From assembly GCA_014529385.2 (NCBI GenBank), contig CM043964.1, positions 7,595,997-7,659,996 on the forward strand: a stretch of 64,000 nt of DNA, read 5' to 3'. The position numbers and the translations under genes are program-made. The first letter of the stretch is position 1; every line of letters begins with the position of its first letter. This stretch comes from Adiantum capillus-veneris (lineage: Eukaryota; Streptophyta; Polypodiopsida; Polypodiales; Pteridaceae). The notes beneath the pieces are model-generated. The model did no database searches. It was not told where the DNA came from and was given only the letters and a program-made list of their open reading frames with translations. Of this stretch, positions 32,954 through 45,800 are shown piece after piece.

Positions 32954-35310
32954 ATGGCTGACAATAGTAAAGGGAGTGAAATTAATGTTGATAACTTTGA
33001 TTTTTCTCATGAGCAAGCTACTAATGATGCTTCAATGCTTGTTAACTATCTTGTTTCTAGGCTACAACAAGCCATGGGCAATCCATCTCTCCAAAGTGAA
33101 GTGCAACGGCAGCTCCGTGGTCACGGGATTCTCCAAGCTCATCACCATGACGAGAGAACACCTAGGAAGCCTCCTTGTGAGACTACCAAAAGAGGTTTCT
33201 CTCCGATTCGGGAAGAAGAAGAGAATCCATATGAAGGGCTCAAGAATTTACTTATTGATGATGCATCTCCTTCCCAAAGGAGAACTCAAGAGCCTCCACC
33301 GAAGGAACGAGAAAGAAGCAAGTCTCCCACCACCTCGGCGGAGATTGCTCCATGAAGACGGCGGGCTAAACGCTCTCCATCACCACCAAAGCGGAGAAGA
33401 CCATCACACTCTTCTCCATGCCATAAGTCAAAGAGGGATGATAAAAAGCAAGATAATAAAAAGGCGAGAAAGAGGACACCCTCTTCTCCATCTTCTTCAT
33501 CCTCTTCCTCTTATGAAAGCTATGGTGAAGACGACAAAGATCAAGACAAGAAAAAGGCGAGAAAGAGGTCACCCTCTTCTCCACCTTCTTCAAATTCTTC
33601 ACCTTCTGAAGAAAGTGATGGTGCAACCTTTGAACCGTCAAAAAGAAGAGGCCATAGGAAATCCTATGCCGCATGGAAGAGGTCGTCCAAGTTGAAGAAA
33701 TTCAAAGAGGGAGGGAAGAGCATATCTTTCCTTACCTATGATGGTACCTTTGGTGCTACGGACAAAGTCTTGTCCTTTATCCAACAATTCGATGCGGCGT
33801 TTGGAGATGAGGGCTTCACGGAGTCCTCTAAGCTACGCCATGTAGCTATGCACTTTCAAAAGTCCGCCAGACAATGGTGGTCTAGCCTACGAGCCAACGG
33901 TGAAGCTCCACGAACATGGAAAGCTTTAAGATCTTCCATTATGAAGCAGTTTTTGGCCACCGATGCCAAAGACAAAGTACTCACCGAATGGCGAAGCTTA
34001 AAGCTCTCTCCCAATGAATCTATCCACAAATATGTAGACAAGTTTTGGGACCTACAACTCAAAGCCACTGTCTTCAAAAAGTTGGATTTTAGAGAGCAAA
34101 AGCAACAATTTTTTGCGGGCTTAACCGAAGAAATGGCGGAGTATGTCAACTCCCAAAGACCACGTACCATATCGACGGTAGGACACCACACTATGGTCGC
34201 CTCTCGAATCAATTTCCCAACGGGGGCAAAAAGAAATAATAAGCCCCCGGAAAACAAGGGTTCCAATGAGCCTAAGGGGAAGGACAATGTCCAAAAGTCT
34301 CCTAAGGGAAACTCCTGTTAGGAAATAAGACGTAGCTAAATAGATAATTGAGTAGATTACTTAATGGAGAGAGACAAATTTATATACACGAGATTATAGA
34401 GTAGAGAGAGAGAGAGAGAGTACACACGATATACGTGGTTCACCCAATGTGGGCTACGTCCACGGGAAAGCAGCCACTCAATGGCTTTACTACTTCAAAA
34501 CAAGAAGTAGTTTACAAAGGGATTATACCCTTAATGGAGCTCCCGCCTTGCTTCACTCTCACCACCTCACACTCACCTTGTTGCATCAACTTCACACTAT
34601 GAAATGTGTGTAGAAATGGCCTCCTTTTATAGGCCAAAAGGGTTGCCCTCTCTTATGAGAGACAGCCATGTGTAGCCGCCCTTGTGCGAATAAGTCCAAA
34701 TCGGACCCTCCAATCCGCCCATGTGTGGCCGCCCTTGAGAAGACAAGTCCGCTTTTGAATTCCGCCACCGGCCACCGGCCATTGACTTCCGACCACCGAC
34801 CATCGGCCATTGACTTCCGACCACCGGCCACCGGCCAACCGACCGGTTGTTTTCCGACCACTTTCCGGCCGCCATCCGGCCATAATATTCCGGCGAAAAA
34901 AAGTCTCGAGGACCTCCGCCCCCGAGGCCTTTAAAGTTGCCCCTGATTCTTGTCCATGAAAATTTTGGTTTCCGGTGAGTGATTTTCCTTCACGCACGAT
35001 GGCTTCTCCTCATAATGGGGGCCTTACAAATGTGCGCTTTTACCACAGAAAATTACAAGGGTAAATCAAGCTCCATACTTAACAACTCCAACAAAGCTAA
35101 AGAGAAGGGAGTTTACAAAGGTAAGAATAAACTCTCTCCTGAAGAACTTGAGCGTTATCATAAAGATAACCGGTGTTTCAAGTGCGGCGAACAAGGGCAT
35201 GCATACCGCGCTTGTCCCCAAAAGAACAACCGCCAAGATCCTCCTAGAGCTTCCTTGGTTGAAATCCAAGAGGAGGAGACTCACCAAACTCACCACAAAG
35301 GATCTCCTCT
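32954..35310 (+). pseudogene. A2 gag, one stop and interrupted by a solo LTR
   Basis: It starts at ATG 32954 (GAATGGCTGAC). One frame, broken by TGA at 33356, reads to 34315; the 769-bp insertion 34316-35084 follows, and the same frame resumes at 35090. Parts: an N-terminal helical segment, then an Arg/Ser/Lys-rich basic region (KRRRPSHSSP; RKRSPSSPPSS) at about 33370-33640 resembling an SR or nuclear-localising tract. Next is the retrotransposon gag domain (FLTYDGTFGATDKVLSFIQQ, SARQWWSSL, WDLQLKATVF) at about 33725-34200, then CCHC knuckle CFKCGEQGHAYRAC at about 35176-35217. The gag protein packages element RNA in the cytoplasm; this copy cannot make a full one. Confidence 0.85.
34316..35084 (+). 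mobile_element. Solo LTR inside A2 gag
   Basis: 769 bp starting TGTTAGGAAATAAG and ending CATACTTAACA, flanked by the 5-bp duplication ACTCC (34311-34315, 35085-35089). Removing the insert and one ACTCC leaves the gag frame open, which confirms it as a later insertion. It carries a GA microsatellite (about 34402-34420) and a 27-28-bp minisatellite rich in CCGGCCACCGGCC (about 34762-34850, three units). No second LTR or internal region is present, as expected from LTR-LTR recombination. The orientation is assumed. Confidence 0.85.
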
Positions 35311-38300
35311 ATGCCATGCTTGGGGAAAGGTAAGAGAACATGATGCTTTTATTCTCTTTGACCCTGGTTCTACTCACAATTTTATATCTATAGAGTTGGC
35401 CACCAAGCTAGGAATACAATCCTACGAGATGGGAGATGTCCTACCCGCAGACAGTGCCTTCAAGGGGCAAGAAGCTTGAGTCACTCCCTTAATCTGGAAA
35501 TTGAGGCTTCATGTCCAAGGCTATGTGGACAAAGAGGACTTCTTTATCTCTCCTCTCAAGCATGAGGATGTAATCCTAGGGACACCATGGTTTGACTGCC
35601 TGGCTGCCGATGTTAAATTTCCTGAAAGGAGAATCTCCTTTAAGTTCAGGGAAAAAGACATGTATATAGATGCTAAGGAAATGGGTAACACCATCCCCAT
35701 TGTACATACACCAGCTTTCAACAAGTCAATAAAGAGCTCTATTTCCGTGTACATGATTTTTGTTAAAGACTCTCAAAATGAACCTAATGCTTTAGCAAAA
35801 GAAAATAAAAGCAACCATAAGGAATTAGAGTTATCCAATTTTCTCAAGGGGTTTCAAGATGTTTTTATTGACGACATCCCTTGTGAGATACCTCCTAAAC
35901 GAGGTAATGATGACCATGCAATTGAACTTCTTCCAGGAAGTTCACTGCCTAATAAACCTCCTTATAGAGTTTCTCAAGCTCAGCAAGAGGAGATTATGCG
36001 GCAAGTGCATGAGTTAGTTGAGAAGGGTATGGTTAGGCCAAGCTCATCTCCATTTTGCTCACCTGTGCTATTAGTGCAAAAGAAAGACGGCCCATATTGT
36101 ATGTGTGTCGACTATTGAGCATAAATAGGATCACTATCAAGAATAGGTTTCCCATTCCATGGGTAGAAGACCTATTTGATAAGCTACAAGGATCGACCTA
36201 CTTCAGTAGGGTTGACCTAAAAAGTGGCTATCATCAAATAAGGATAGTTGATCAAGACATTGTAAAGACCGCATTTCGTACTACATTTGGTCTTTACGAA
36301 TACATTGTCATGCCTTTTGGCTTGACCAATGCACCTGCCACATTCAACCGCTTGATGGAGAAGCTGTTCAGGCCTCATCGAACCTTCACTGGAGTGTTCT
36401 TTGATGATATTATCATCTACTCTAATTCATTGGAGGAACACAAGAAACACCTCCAGGTAATATTTCAAGTTTTAAGAGAGAATAAACTTTATGTTAATCG
36501 AAAGAAAAGTGAATTTTTCTTGCAAGAGATTCAGTATTTAGGTCACATTATCTCTCAAGATGGCATCCAAATGGATCCATCCAAGTTAGAGGTAATAAAA
36601 GGATGGCCTAAACCAAGGAATCTTCATGAACTAAGAAGCTTCATAGGTATGTGTGCATACTATAGACGCTTCATAGAAAAGTTCTCACAAATTGCGGGAC
36701 CATTACATGACCTAACAAAGAAAAGCGTTAGGTATACATGGTCTGCTAAGGAGAAAAATGCTTTCGAAAAGCTTAGAGAAAAGCTTATCTCTCAACCTGT
36801 GCTTACACTATCGGATCTCTCAAAACCATTTGAGGTCCAATGCGATGCTTGTGGTGATTGCCTTGGAGCTATTTTGCTCCAAGAAGGGCATGCCATAGGC
36901 TATGAGAGTCAAAGGCTCGACCCTGTTGAGCAATCTCTAGGCATATACGAAAAGGAACTCCTTGCAGTTCTACATGCCTTACACTCATGGAAGCACTATT
37001 TATTGGGGACTCCTTTCATTCTGCGAACGGATCACCAAAGTCTTAAGTACTTCATGACGTAGACCAAGCTCTCCGACAAACAAATGAGGTGGGCAAATTT
37101 CCTTTCGCAATTTCATTTTCATATTGCTCACATTGCTGGCAAGCATAATCAAGTAGCTAATGCACTCTCAAGACGGCCGAGAGTGAATGCGGTTTCCATA
37201 GCAACTCACAATGATCTATCTTCAATGATAGATGAGTATGCTATTGATCCCGATTTTAGAGATGTGATTTCAGCCCTTGCATTAGGGAAGAAAGAAGAAC
37301 CATTTACTTTACAAGATGGTTATCTTCTCTATGGCAATAGACTATGCGTTACTAACTCACTACGTGAGAAAGTAATGTATGAATCTCATGCTCCACCTTA
37401 TGCGGGGCATAGAGGGGTTCAGTCTACCTTAAAGGGAATTGAAACATATTTCTATTGGCCTACCATGAAAGTGAACATACAAGAGTATGTTTCCAAATGT
37501 GTGGTATGCCAAAAGACAAAATTTGATAGAGGGAAGCAACTTGGATTGCTTCAACCCTTGCCAATCCCTACTTCACCATGGGAGAGCATATCCATGGATT
37601 TTATCTTTGGATTGCCTAAGTCTATCCATGGGAATACGAGAATATGGACGATAGTAGACAGGTTTAGTAAACAAGCTCATTTTATACATGTCAAAAAGAC
37701 TATCAAAGACCATCAAATGGCAACCCTCTTTATTTCACAAATTTTCAAGTACCATGGCTTGCCCATGTCCATAGTGTCGAATAGAGATCCTAGAATGACC
37801 AGTAATTTCTGGAAGGGTCTCCTTGAGAATTTAGGAACAAGGCTAAACTTCTCTTCGGCCTATCATCCACAAACCGATGGCCAAAATGAAATAGCTAACC
37901 TAACCATTCTCGATCTACTAAAAGCCTATGTAACGGAAGTAGATCAAAGATCCCAATGGGAGAAGTACTTACCCTTAGTGGAGTATGCTTACAATAACAC
38001 TGTACATACTTCCACGGGAAAAGCACCTTTCGAGGTAATGGAGGGAAGATCAAAAAGTCCCTTGCTACTTAAGGTACATGGGAAGATCTTCGCTGCAGAT
38101 GAGTGTAGCCGAGACCTACAAGAATCTTTCCAAAAGATTAAGGATGCTATCTCTATCTCACAGCAAAGGCAAAAGGCTGCTGCTGACAAGCACAGAAGAG
38201 CCCAAGCCTTTAAAGAAAACGATTGGGTCTTGTTAAAGTTTCCCAAGGCTCGATTAAGGCACACAACGGGCAAGAATCCTACGGGTCACCAAAAGTACTA

Positions 38301-38676
38301 TGCTAAACTAGCAAAAAGGTACTATGCTCCCTTTCAGATTCTTAGGCCAATCAATTAGATGGCCTATCAACTCAAGTTGCCCAATCATTGGCTCATACAC
38401 AATGCTTTTCATGTGAGCCTATTAAAGCCTTACAAAGGAGAGCCACCTCAAGAACCAACTATTGAAGACCCACCGGAGATCGAGGACCAAGAAGAGGTGC
38501 TGCAGCCCGAGTCCATTCTCCAACATGAAGACAAGGTACTAAGAGGCGGTAAGACTATCCGACGATATCTTATTAAGTTTAAGAATTATCCTTTTGAAGA
38601 TGCTAGATGGATGCAAGGCATACAATTAAAGGATAACCTAAACCTTGTCAATGCTTACAATGCTTCCCAAGAGTAA
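35311..38676 (+). pseudogene. A2 pol: protease, RT, RNase H, integrase, chromodomain
   Basis: Protease: ILFDPGSTHNFIS at about 35350; the usual DSGA is DPGS here. RT: from about 35950, SGYHQIRI, PFGLTNAPATF and the catalytic FFDD at 36397-36408. RNase H: FEVQCDACGDCLGAIL at about 36832, then LRTDHQSLKYF. Integrase: zinc finger HAPPYAGHRG...CVVCQ, first Asp in SMDFIFGLP at about 37594, second Asp replaced by Asn (SNRDP, 37780-37782), Glu in DGQNEIAN. The C-terminus (about 38510-38640) has a chromodomain pattern (ESILQHED, YLIKFKNYP, DARW). In-frame stops stand at 35477, 37060 and 38356, and a stop plus 1-bp shift near 36116. Host chromatin targeting is the known role of such chromodomains. Confidence 0.88.
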
Positions 38677-39032
38677 GCAAATGTACAAAATGTTCAAAAT
38701 GAACAAAATTTTTGTCTTATAAGACTCTCTTTTTCTTTATTTGTGCACAAAAATGAAGTAGTATGCATGCTTAGATCAAGTTTGCGGAGAAGACGTCTCC
38801 CAAACACCAAGTAGAGCTTGTCACTCTACTATGGAAGACTGATAGGACTAATGTGCAGACATGCTTGCGGCAGCCTCAGCCTCTCAAGCGCCAAATGGAC
38901 TAGTCATCCATTGTGGAATGATGTCGTAGGGTAACATCGGGATCCTCTACCCGCTAAGAAAAGGACTCATGAACATGCTTTATCTTCTCTACACCATAGT
39001 CGAGGACGACTATGATTTCAAGAGAGAGGTAA

Positions 39033-40621
39033 TGTCATAATAATCAATATCTAATTCTCCTAAATGATTTTCTCATATTAAACTGATCATTTAATGTGGG
39101 GAAGGCCAGGGGAGAAAAAGCTAGAATATTGGTTAAGCTAGCAGACCGGCCACAGTAGGGATCCAAAGGAGGGAAAATAGGGATCCAAAGGGGGGGCCAT
39201 CTGCAAAAGAGCCATGTGCAACAATGGGCTAAAAAGACCCTAAGGTTCAGCCCATTAAGACTTCCAAAATGCTAAGGTTCCAAAATTCAAAGGTTGTGTC
39301 CAAAGGTCAACCCTAGGGAAAATTGGATGCTTTGTGTGTGCCCTAAAAGTCTTTGCACATCCCTACATGGGAGGGGGCGAGCCCTAAAGGTAGGGGATGA
39401 GAGAGAAAGCCACACACACACACACAGGCTCCCTTTACACAAAGGGAATGAGGGACACATGTCAGCTCCCTAGGCCAAATGCCCACAAGGTGTGCCCAAT
39501 TTCTATTGGATGACCCTTGAAGTGGACCAATGAGAATTAAGCTAGAGTAAATCTAGTTTAGTTAATTTAAAAACATTTAATAAAAGAAAACAATGAGAAT
39601 TAAGTCTCCTAGAAGACTATTGGGGAGTCTCCCAAGGGGTCCAATGAGCATTCACGAGCCCCATGGCTTGCCTGATTCCTATTGGCCAGGAGGCAAAGGG
39701 GTCCAATGAGAGTTTAGCTTAATTATTTAATTACCTAAAGCTCTCACAAAATGGGAAAAGGGGACACATGTCAGAAGGCTATCACTTATGCTGCTTAATT
39801 GTAATTGGCTTGACTTGGGAAGGGCCAATGAGGCTTCAGCAAGAGCAATTAGCAAGAGGGCTCGCCCAAGAGAGAGAGGGGGGGCTGATTTTTGCAAGGC
39901 ATTATCACACACACACTCACACAAGCTCAGGTGTGAAGAAAGAGAAGACTATCTCTTCCCAAGCTTTAATGGAGAACTCATCACCTACTCCAAGCTTGTG
40001 AGATAGAAGCCTACATCAACACTCTCTTGGCATGTGGATGCAAATCCAACCAAGAGCCAAGCTTCAATGCATGCTCATCTCCTCTACCAAGCTAATTACT
40101 AAGCTAATCTATGCTACATATGAGTGATTATGTGAGGAGATGTACACCTTTCTCGTAAGATACTCCTTCTTCCTCTCAATCTACTCTCATACCCTGCTAG
40201 CTCTCACCATCTTCGAAGGTGTGTGAGGTCTTGGGTCTGAGAACGGGGATGATGCAGGTTGTGTTTGTTAAGTGTTTTGCTTAGTGCATGAAGTTTCCAT
40301 CTTCATTGCACTAGCTAGTCTTGAAGGAACACAAAGAATTGTATTGTACAATGTCTCTCTTGATGGGAGAAACCATAATACAAAGCCTTTTGGAGGGGGG
40401 ACCGGCTCCATGAAAATCCGGTCCTCAACTGTTCTCAATAGCTTAATTTCTCTCTCTTTTGAAAGTATTGTCGATGCTATCTAACTAGGTGTTATGCTTT
40501 TTGTTGCTCTCTCCACCCAAGCACTCTTGTAATTCTCATTAGGAATCTATTCTAATGAAATGCCCACTATGGTCATGCTAATTTCAGCTACACATAAGTT
40601 ATTAGGCCATTAAATGTTACA
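39033..40621 (+). repeat. 3' LTR of A2
   Basis: 1589 bp, TGT...ACA, directly after the purine-rich tract AAGAGAGAGGTAA and followed by CATTC. Confidence 0.93.
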
Positions 40622-40646
40622 CATTCTAACAAAGTACATGGATCGC

Positions 40647-41779
40647 TGTCATGAGTTTTTTGGAGCAAGGGATTGCGCATATGTACATACCCATGCATGG
40701 TGCATCAAATAAAGGATTTCCCATTTTCCAGAGCCAGGTGGTTACGTGGGGCCCACATGTGTACAGGTAGGACACCATGTACATAGTGCATCGATTTTCA
40801 TCGTTACTAGTACCATTGTGTTTTTCTACAATAAGGAGGAGTTGGTAGCGCGTAAAACTTCTCGAGGAAGCTATCCGCGGGCCGACGACGTGAGGTCAGC
40901 AGGTGCGTCAGATGGCATCTAGTGGCGTCAGGAGGGCGAACGGGGTCAATACTTGCACACAGATGAGGACGGACACAACGTGGGTGTTTGCTTGTGAGAA
41001 TTATGCAGGAAGGTCATCATGAGGACCTTTTTTTGGGGCCACTTCACGTGGTGGCGAGATGCATTATTGGAAAAAAGCTGAGTGCCAGGTGTGCGGATGA
41101 CGCAAAAAGGTGACAACTATGCACTGCGAGGTCAGTTTTTGGCCTGTTCGGGGTCCGTTTGAGGTCATCTAAAAGGCCAAGGGTGCCCAACTAAAAAATC
41201 TAAGTGTGGGAACTGAAAAAACTGAGAGAAGACCAGAAAAAACGTGGAGAAGAGAGGAGGAACAGCCGCAGGTGTGTTTTTTGCCCATTTTGGAGCCTGT
41301 TTTGGCCGTAAACTGCTCATCCGAGGTCGGATTTGAGCACTTTGACATTGTAGACTAGGGTTTTGGGCCGTTCCGGACGCGATGGCGCTGTCCATTTTGC
41401 CAAATTCCTCACTCTTTTCCTGCTGTTTTTCTGTGTAAGTTCCTCCTATGAGCGAAGTTTCTGCTCCAGTTTGTGATTGTATCTGGCTTCTTTCACCCAT
41501 AGTGTGTGAGCTATTTGCCCCATTGGTGTTGGCCCAAGCTCAATTGTATCTAAACATCAGAAATTCTCCTCTTTTGAGCTGAGTTTTTTGGGTGTGTGTG
41601 TGTGTGTGTGTGTCTGTGTGGTGGATAGTCTCTCTCCTCTCACTCCAGAGGTGTGTTCCCTGTCTCGGCCAGGTGTGTTGTCTAAGCCGAGTGGTGCCCC
41701 ATAGTGTGTGTGTGTATCTTCCCAAGAGTGTGTGTCGGGTCGTTATAGAGGCGCTGTGTGTGTTTTCATCCCGCCCACA
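40647..41779 (+). repeat. 5' LTR of G3
   Basis: 1133 bp, with a (TG)n microsatellite at about 41592-41615. It is almost identical to 48226-49362. Confidence 0.93.
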
Positions 41780-42845
41780 TTCTTTTGGCGCCCCCACGGA
41801 GGATCTTCTTCGAGTACCTTCTGCTTCGAGCTTCGAGCTTCGGGATTACAGGTTGCAGGTTGCAGATTACAGGTTACAGGTTACAGGTTACAGGTTACAG
41901 GAACAGGGACAGGGACAGGTACAGGTGATTCACACAGGTACAGGTAGCTGGAGTACAGTGATGTCACTTGTAGTTGTTGTGGGAATGCATCACTTGGCGC
42001 CTATTTGAGCGCATTGTCTGTTGGATTGTACGTTACTTGTGGAAACTGCCATTGTACGCCTTTGTGGAGCCATATATGGTTTTATTTGGCAGTCCCAGCC
42101 ATTTCTGAGACTTGGTCTGGAAGATAGTCATTTCTGAGACTTGACTATACGCGATTTGCATTAGCTTTCGTGTGAGGGTCGATAGCGTGAGGTTTTTATT
42201 GAGCTGGTGGATTCTCAAATGTGGAGATCCTTTCGGTGATACAGGTAGCTGGAGCACCCTTTTCGTGACCTCGCCATAGGCTATGTACTAGTGAGTCCTA
42301 CTTGATGCTCGGGTTCTATTGTTGACAGTTTATGCATACATAGACAGTCTATATTTTGGGTTCCTACTGCTCTACTTCTGGGGAAACTCTGTCGAAATTT
42401 TCCCAAGTTATGATGGCTGGTTTTTTGGTATTTTGAGCCATTTATGCTGTTATGCTGCTGAAATTTTGGCAAAATCAGAGGTTGAGTCAGGTGTGCCTTC
42501 TTGGGAGCTTCATGGTTGGCTTTAATGGATGATCAAAATGGCCCTCAGTTCACTCCTTTTCATTTAACGCAAAGAATTCAGATTAATGTTCATGTGTCCA
42601 GGAAGATCTTTTTCCAGCAGCGCATAGTCTTTATGTTTGGGCCAAGAAGATTGAGAGAGATCCTGGAATGTCCTTTGCCTGTTGTCATTCCGATGATCAA
42701 CTATGAAAACTCATTTGATGTGCATGTGTTTGTCCTTATCTAAAGTTGAGCTCCATTGAAGTTTCTGGGGATTGGGAAGTGAAAAGTTTTGGGTTCTTGC
42801 ACGTGTGTTCGAAGGGGTTCTCAAAGCATCATAATTTGGGTAGCC
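41780..42845 (+). other. G3 leader (untranslated, 1.07 kb) with heptamer repeats
   Basis: It lies between the primer site and gag. Near 41846-41940 it holds a short array of the heptamer GGTTACA and variants (about eight units), passing into ACAGG-type units. The small ORFs here, including 42501-42743, carry no domain I know. It may contain packaging signals, but that is inference. Confidence 0.6.
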
Positions 42846-45800
42846 ATGGCTTTCTCTTATCCCGAGTTTCATGGAAGAAGTGATGAAGATGTGGAAGAAT
42901 TTTTGGAAAAGATGGAGGTTGCCTGCATTAGCAACCAGATTCATGACCCTACGCAAATGTTACGCCTTCTCCAAATTTGTTTGAAGAGTGATGCACGAGC
43001 TTGGTCCAAAGCATTTGAAGAGGAGTTGCGTATGGATGATCCACCTATAAGATTGAGTTGGGACAATCTAAGGCATGGATTGGAAGTGGAGTTTGTGAAG
43101 ATAGAAGACCCTGACAAAGTGTGGCAAGAAGTACAGGCTTTGGTGCAAAAGGAAGGTGAGCCAGTAGATGCGTACATACGTAAGTTTTCATTGGCATGGG
43201 AGCGAATGTGCAAGGCTTTAGCACCACAGGTACCCCCGCCTGACATGATGAAGAAGGACAGGTTCTTGGCTGGTCTTTGGGAGAATATACGTTGGAGAGT
43301 GGAGCTAAAGAAGCCTAGGACATATGAAGATGCACTAGAGGTAGCAAGGAACAAAGAGTGGAAGCTGAGGAAAATGAGCCAGTTAGGGGTGGAGTCTTTG
43401 CCAATGAGGTCTGAATTTCAGCCTATAGAGTCTTTACAAGGGCGCATGTCAGGGGTTCATCATGAACCAGTGGTTCCTGTTACTACTCAGGTTATGCCAG
43501 CAGTGGTCACTACAGCAGTGCAAGATGATGGCCTAAGGCAAGACATGAGGCAAGTGGTTGATCTGATGAAGAATCTCAGCCTAAACATGCTAGGTCAAGT
43601 GGGAAATAATCGAGGTCGAGGGCGGTTTGCAAATCAGCCAGGAGGTGAAGAAAGACCTAGGAATGGTGCTGGACAAAGTAATAGTAGGTTTTGGAGGCAG
43701 ACGCCCACATGTTATAATTGTGGAGAGTTGGGTCACATCAGCCCGCAATGTGATAAGCCACCAAGGATGGGGGGAGACATGTATCCATTGCCAAGACAAG
43801 TGCTAACTAGGTCAAATGATTATGGCATCGAAATTAAGGGAGACGAAGGAACCAGTGGACTGACCCAGGAGGAAAAAGGGAAGACAAAAGTGCTAAGTGT
43901 AGTCACCTTGGAGAAGGCATCAAAGCTAGAGGATACATTAGTGATGCCTATTGGGAAGAGGACCACAGAGGAAAAGGAAGGGAGAAGTGCCCCAGGTCCT
44001 AGTAAGAAGAAAGGAAAGAGCCATGAAGGCGAGGATGTCAAGGCCAAGAGGAAAAGGAGAGCTCGTCGAAAGTTTCATGTTTCAGATTTTCCACTAGGGG
44101 ATGGGCAATTAAGCTATGACTTGAAGGAGGATCTGACGAGCAGGAAGGCAGATGTTACTTTTGGGCAGCTCATAGAAATGGTTCCTAAACTAAAGCGACA
44201 GTGGAAGAGGATGGTTAACCCAATAGAGAAAGAGCCAGAGAGAGGTTCAGTGAAGGTGTTGGCAATGGACGAGCTACCAGACATTTGTCCAATAGTAGAT
44301 GTGTGGCATAAAAGGAAAAATTTGGGACAAGGTTATGTGGATGGCGGAGCCCAAATATGCGTCATAACACACTCATGCGTTGAGAAGATGGGTCTCACAG
44401 TGGCTGGGGTGTCAGGTTTTCGGATCAGATTGGCAACCCATCAAAAAGTAAAATGCTTGGGTGTTGTAAAGAGCTTAGAAGTGGAGGCATATGATGCAAA
44501 GGCAGTGGTTGATTTTCATGTGATGCCAGCAGGGTTGGGAGCATATCCTATTATACTGGGCAGACCATGGTTACGTGCAGTGGGAGCTATTCAAGATTGG
44601 CGACATGGTACGATTAGCCTCTATGGAAAGACAGGTACCAAGAAGCTTTATAATATGGACACAAGGAAACGATTAGAGGAGCTTTATGAAGATGAGGATG
44701 AGCCTAGTGATGAAGACTCTTCCACGGTGACAGATGAGGACAGTGATAGCACTACCAGCAGTGATGAGGATGCTGATGTTGCATTTCTTTTGATGGATAA
44801 AGAAATCCAGGAGTGTGGTTTAGTCGCATTTGCGAATGAAGTTGAAGATGAAAGTGAAGGACCTTATGAAGTGATTGAAGGGCTGATGCAAACCAAGGTT
44901 GAGTTGTCAAAAAAGCAGGAATTAATGATGCAAATGATTAGTGGAGACCTCTCAGCTATGGAGAAGGATATATATTTGCATATGCTGGCTAGTTTTCCTG
45001 ATTTGTTCATTACTTCATATGAAGAGATCAGAGGGTTCAAGGGTGAAGAGATGCATATAGAGCTGAATGAAGGTGCTAAGCCAGTGCGGCAAAGGCTAAG
45101 AAGGATGGGTCAAGAGCAAATGGAAGCCTTGCGGGTAGAGGTGGACAAGTTATTGAAGGCAGGGTTCATAGTTCCAGTGGAGACCACAGAATGGGTGAGT
45201 CCAGTTGTAGTCAGTCCAAAGAAGGATGGGAAGTGGAGAATTTGTGTAGATTTTAAACCCTTAAACGCAGCCACTAAGAAGAACCCATATCCTCTTCCAT
45301 TCATCGATCAGATCTTGGATTCAGTGGCAGGTTATGAGAGGTACAGTGTGTGTGATGGTTTTTCAGGCTATTTTCAATTGAAGATTGCTCTTAAAGACCG
45401 CACAAAGACAACTTTTATTACGCCATGGGGCTGCTATTGCTACACAGTGTTGCCGTTTGGGTTGTCAAATGGACCATCTTTCTATCAAGAAAGAGCAAAT
45501 TGGGTGCTGGAACCATTCATTGGTAGTTGTGTTAAGGCTTTTATGGACGACTTCTGTGTCTATAGCAGTAGGGCTGAGCATCATGAGAAGTTGCAGATGG
45601 TATTGGCTCGATATGATGAATGTGGAGGACAACTAAATCCAAAGAAATGTCATCTAGCACAGCCAAGGGTGAAGTTATTGGGCCATATGGTGTCAGAAAA
45701 TGGCATTGAGGCTGATCCAGATAAGGTGAAGTCTATTATTCTTCTTCCATCACCTATGAGTACGAAGCAATTGGCAACCTTTATACACAAAGTGAAGTAC

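Larger units (their letters stand above)
30948..40621 (+). mobile_element. A2, full-length family-A gypsy chromovirus
   Basis: 9674 bp, flanked by the 5-bp target duplication CATTC (30943-30947, 40622-40626). Both LTRs are 1589 bp (30948-32536, 39033-40621), with TGT...ACA ends. The primer site is TTGGTATTAGAGC at 32537 and the polypurine tract AAGAGAGAGGTAA is at 39020-39032. The gene order gag-protease-RT-RNase H-integrase and the C-terminal chromodomain-like tail place it among the chromoviruses. About 30 substitutions separate the LTRs by eye (about 2%). Its coding frame is broken by stops, one frameshift and a solo LTR, so it is inactive. Confidence 0.93.

Noticed and set aside
42501-42743. 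Upstream ORF in the G3 leader as a gene
   Set aside because: It has no known domain and lies in the untranslated leader before the well-placed gag start; no second copy is available to show conservation.
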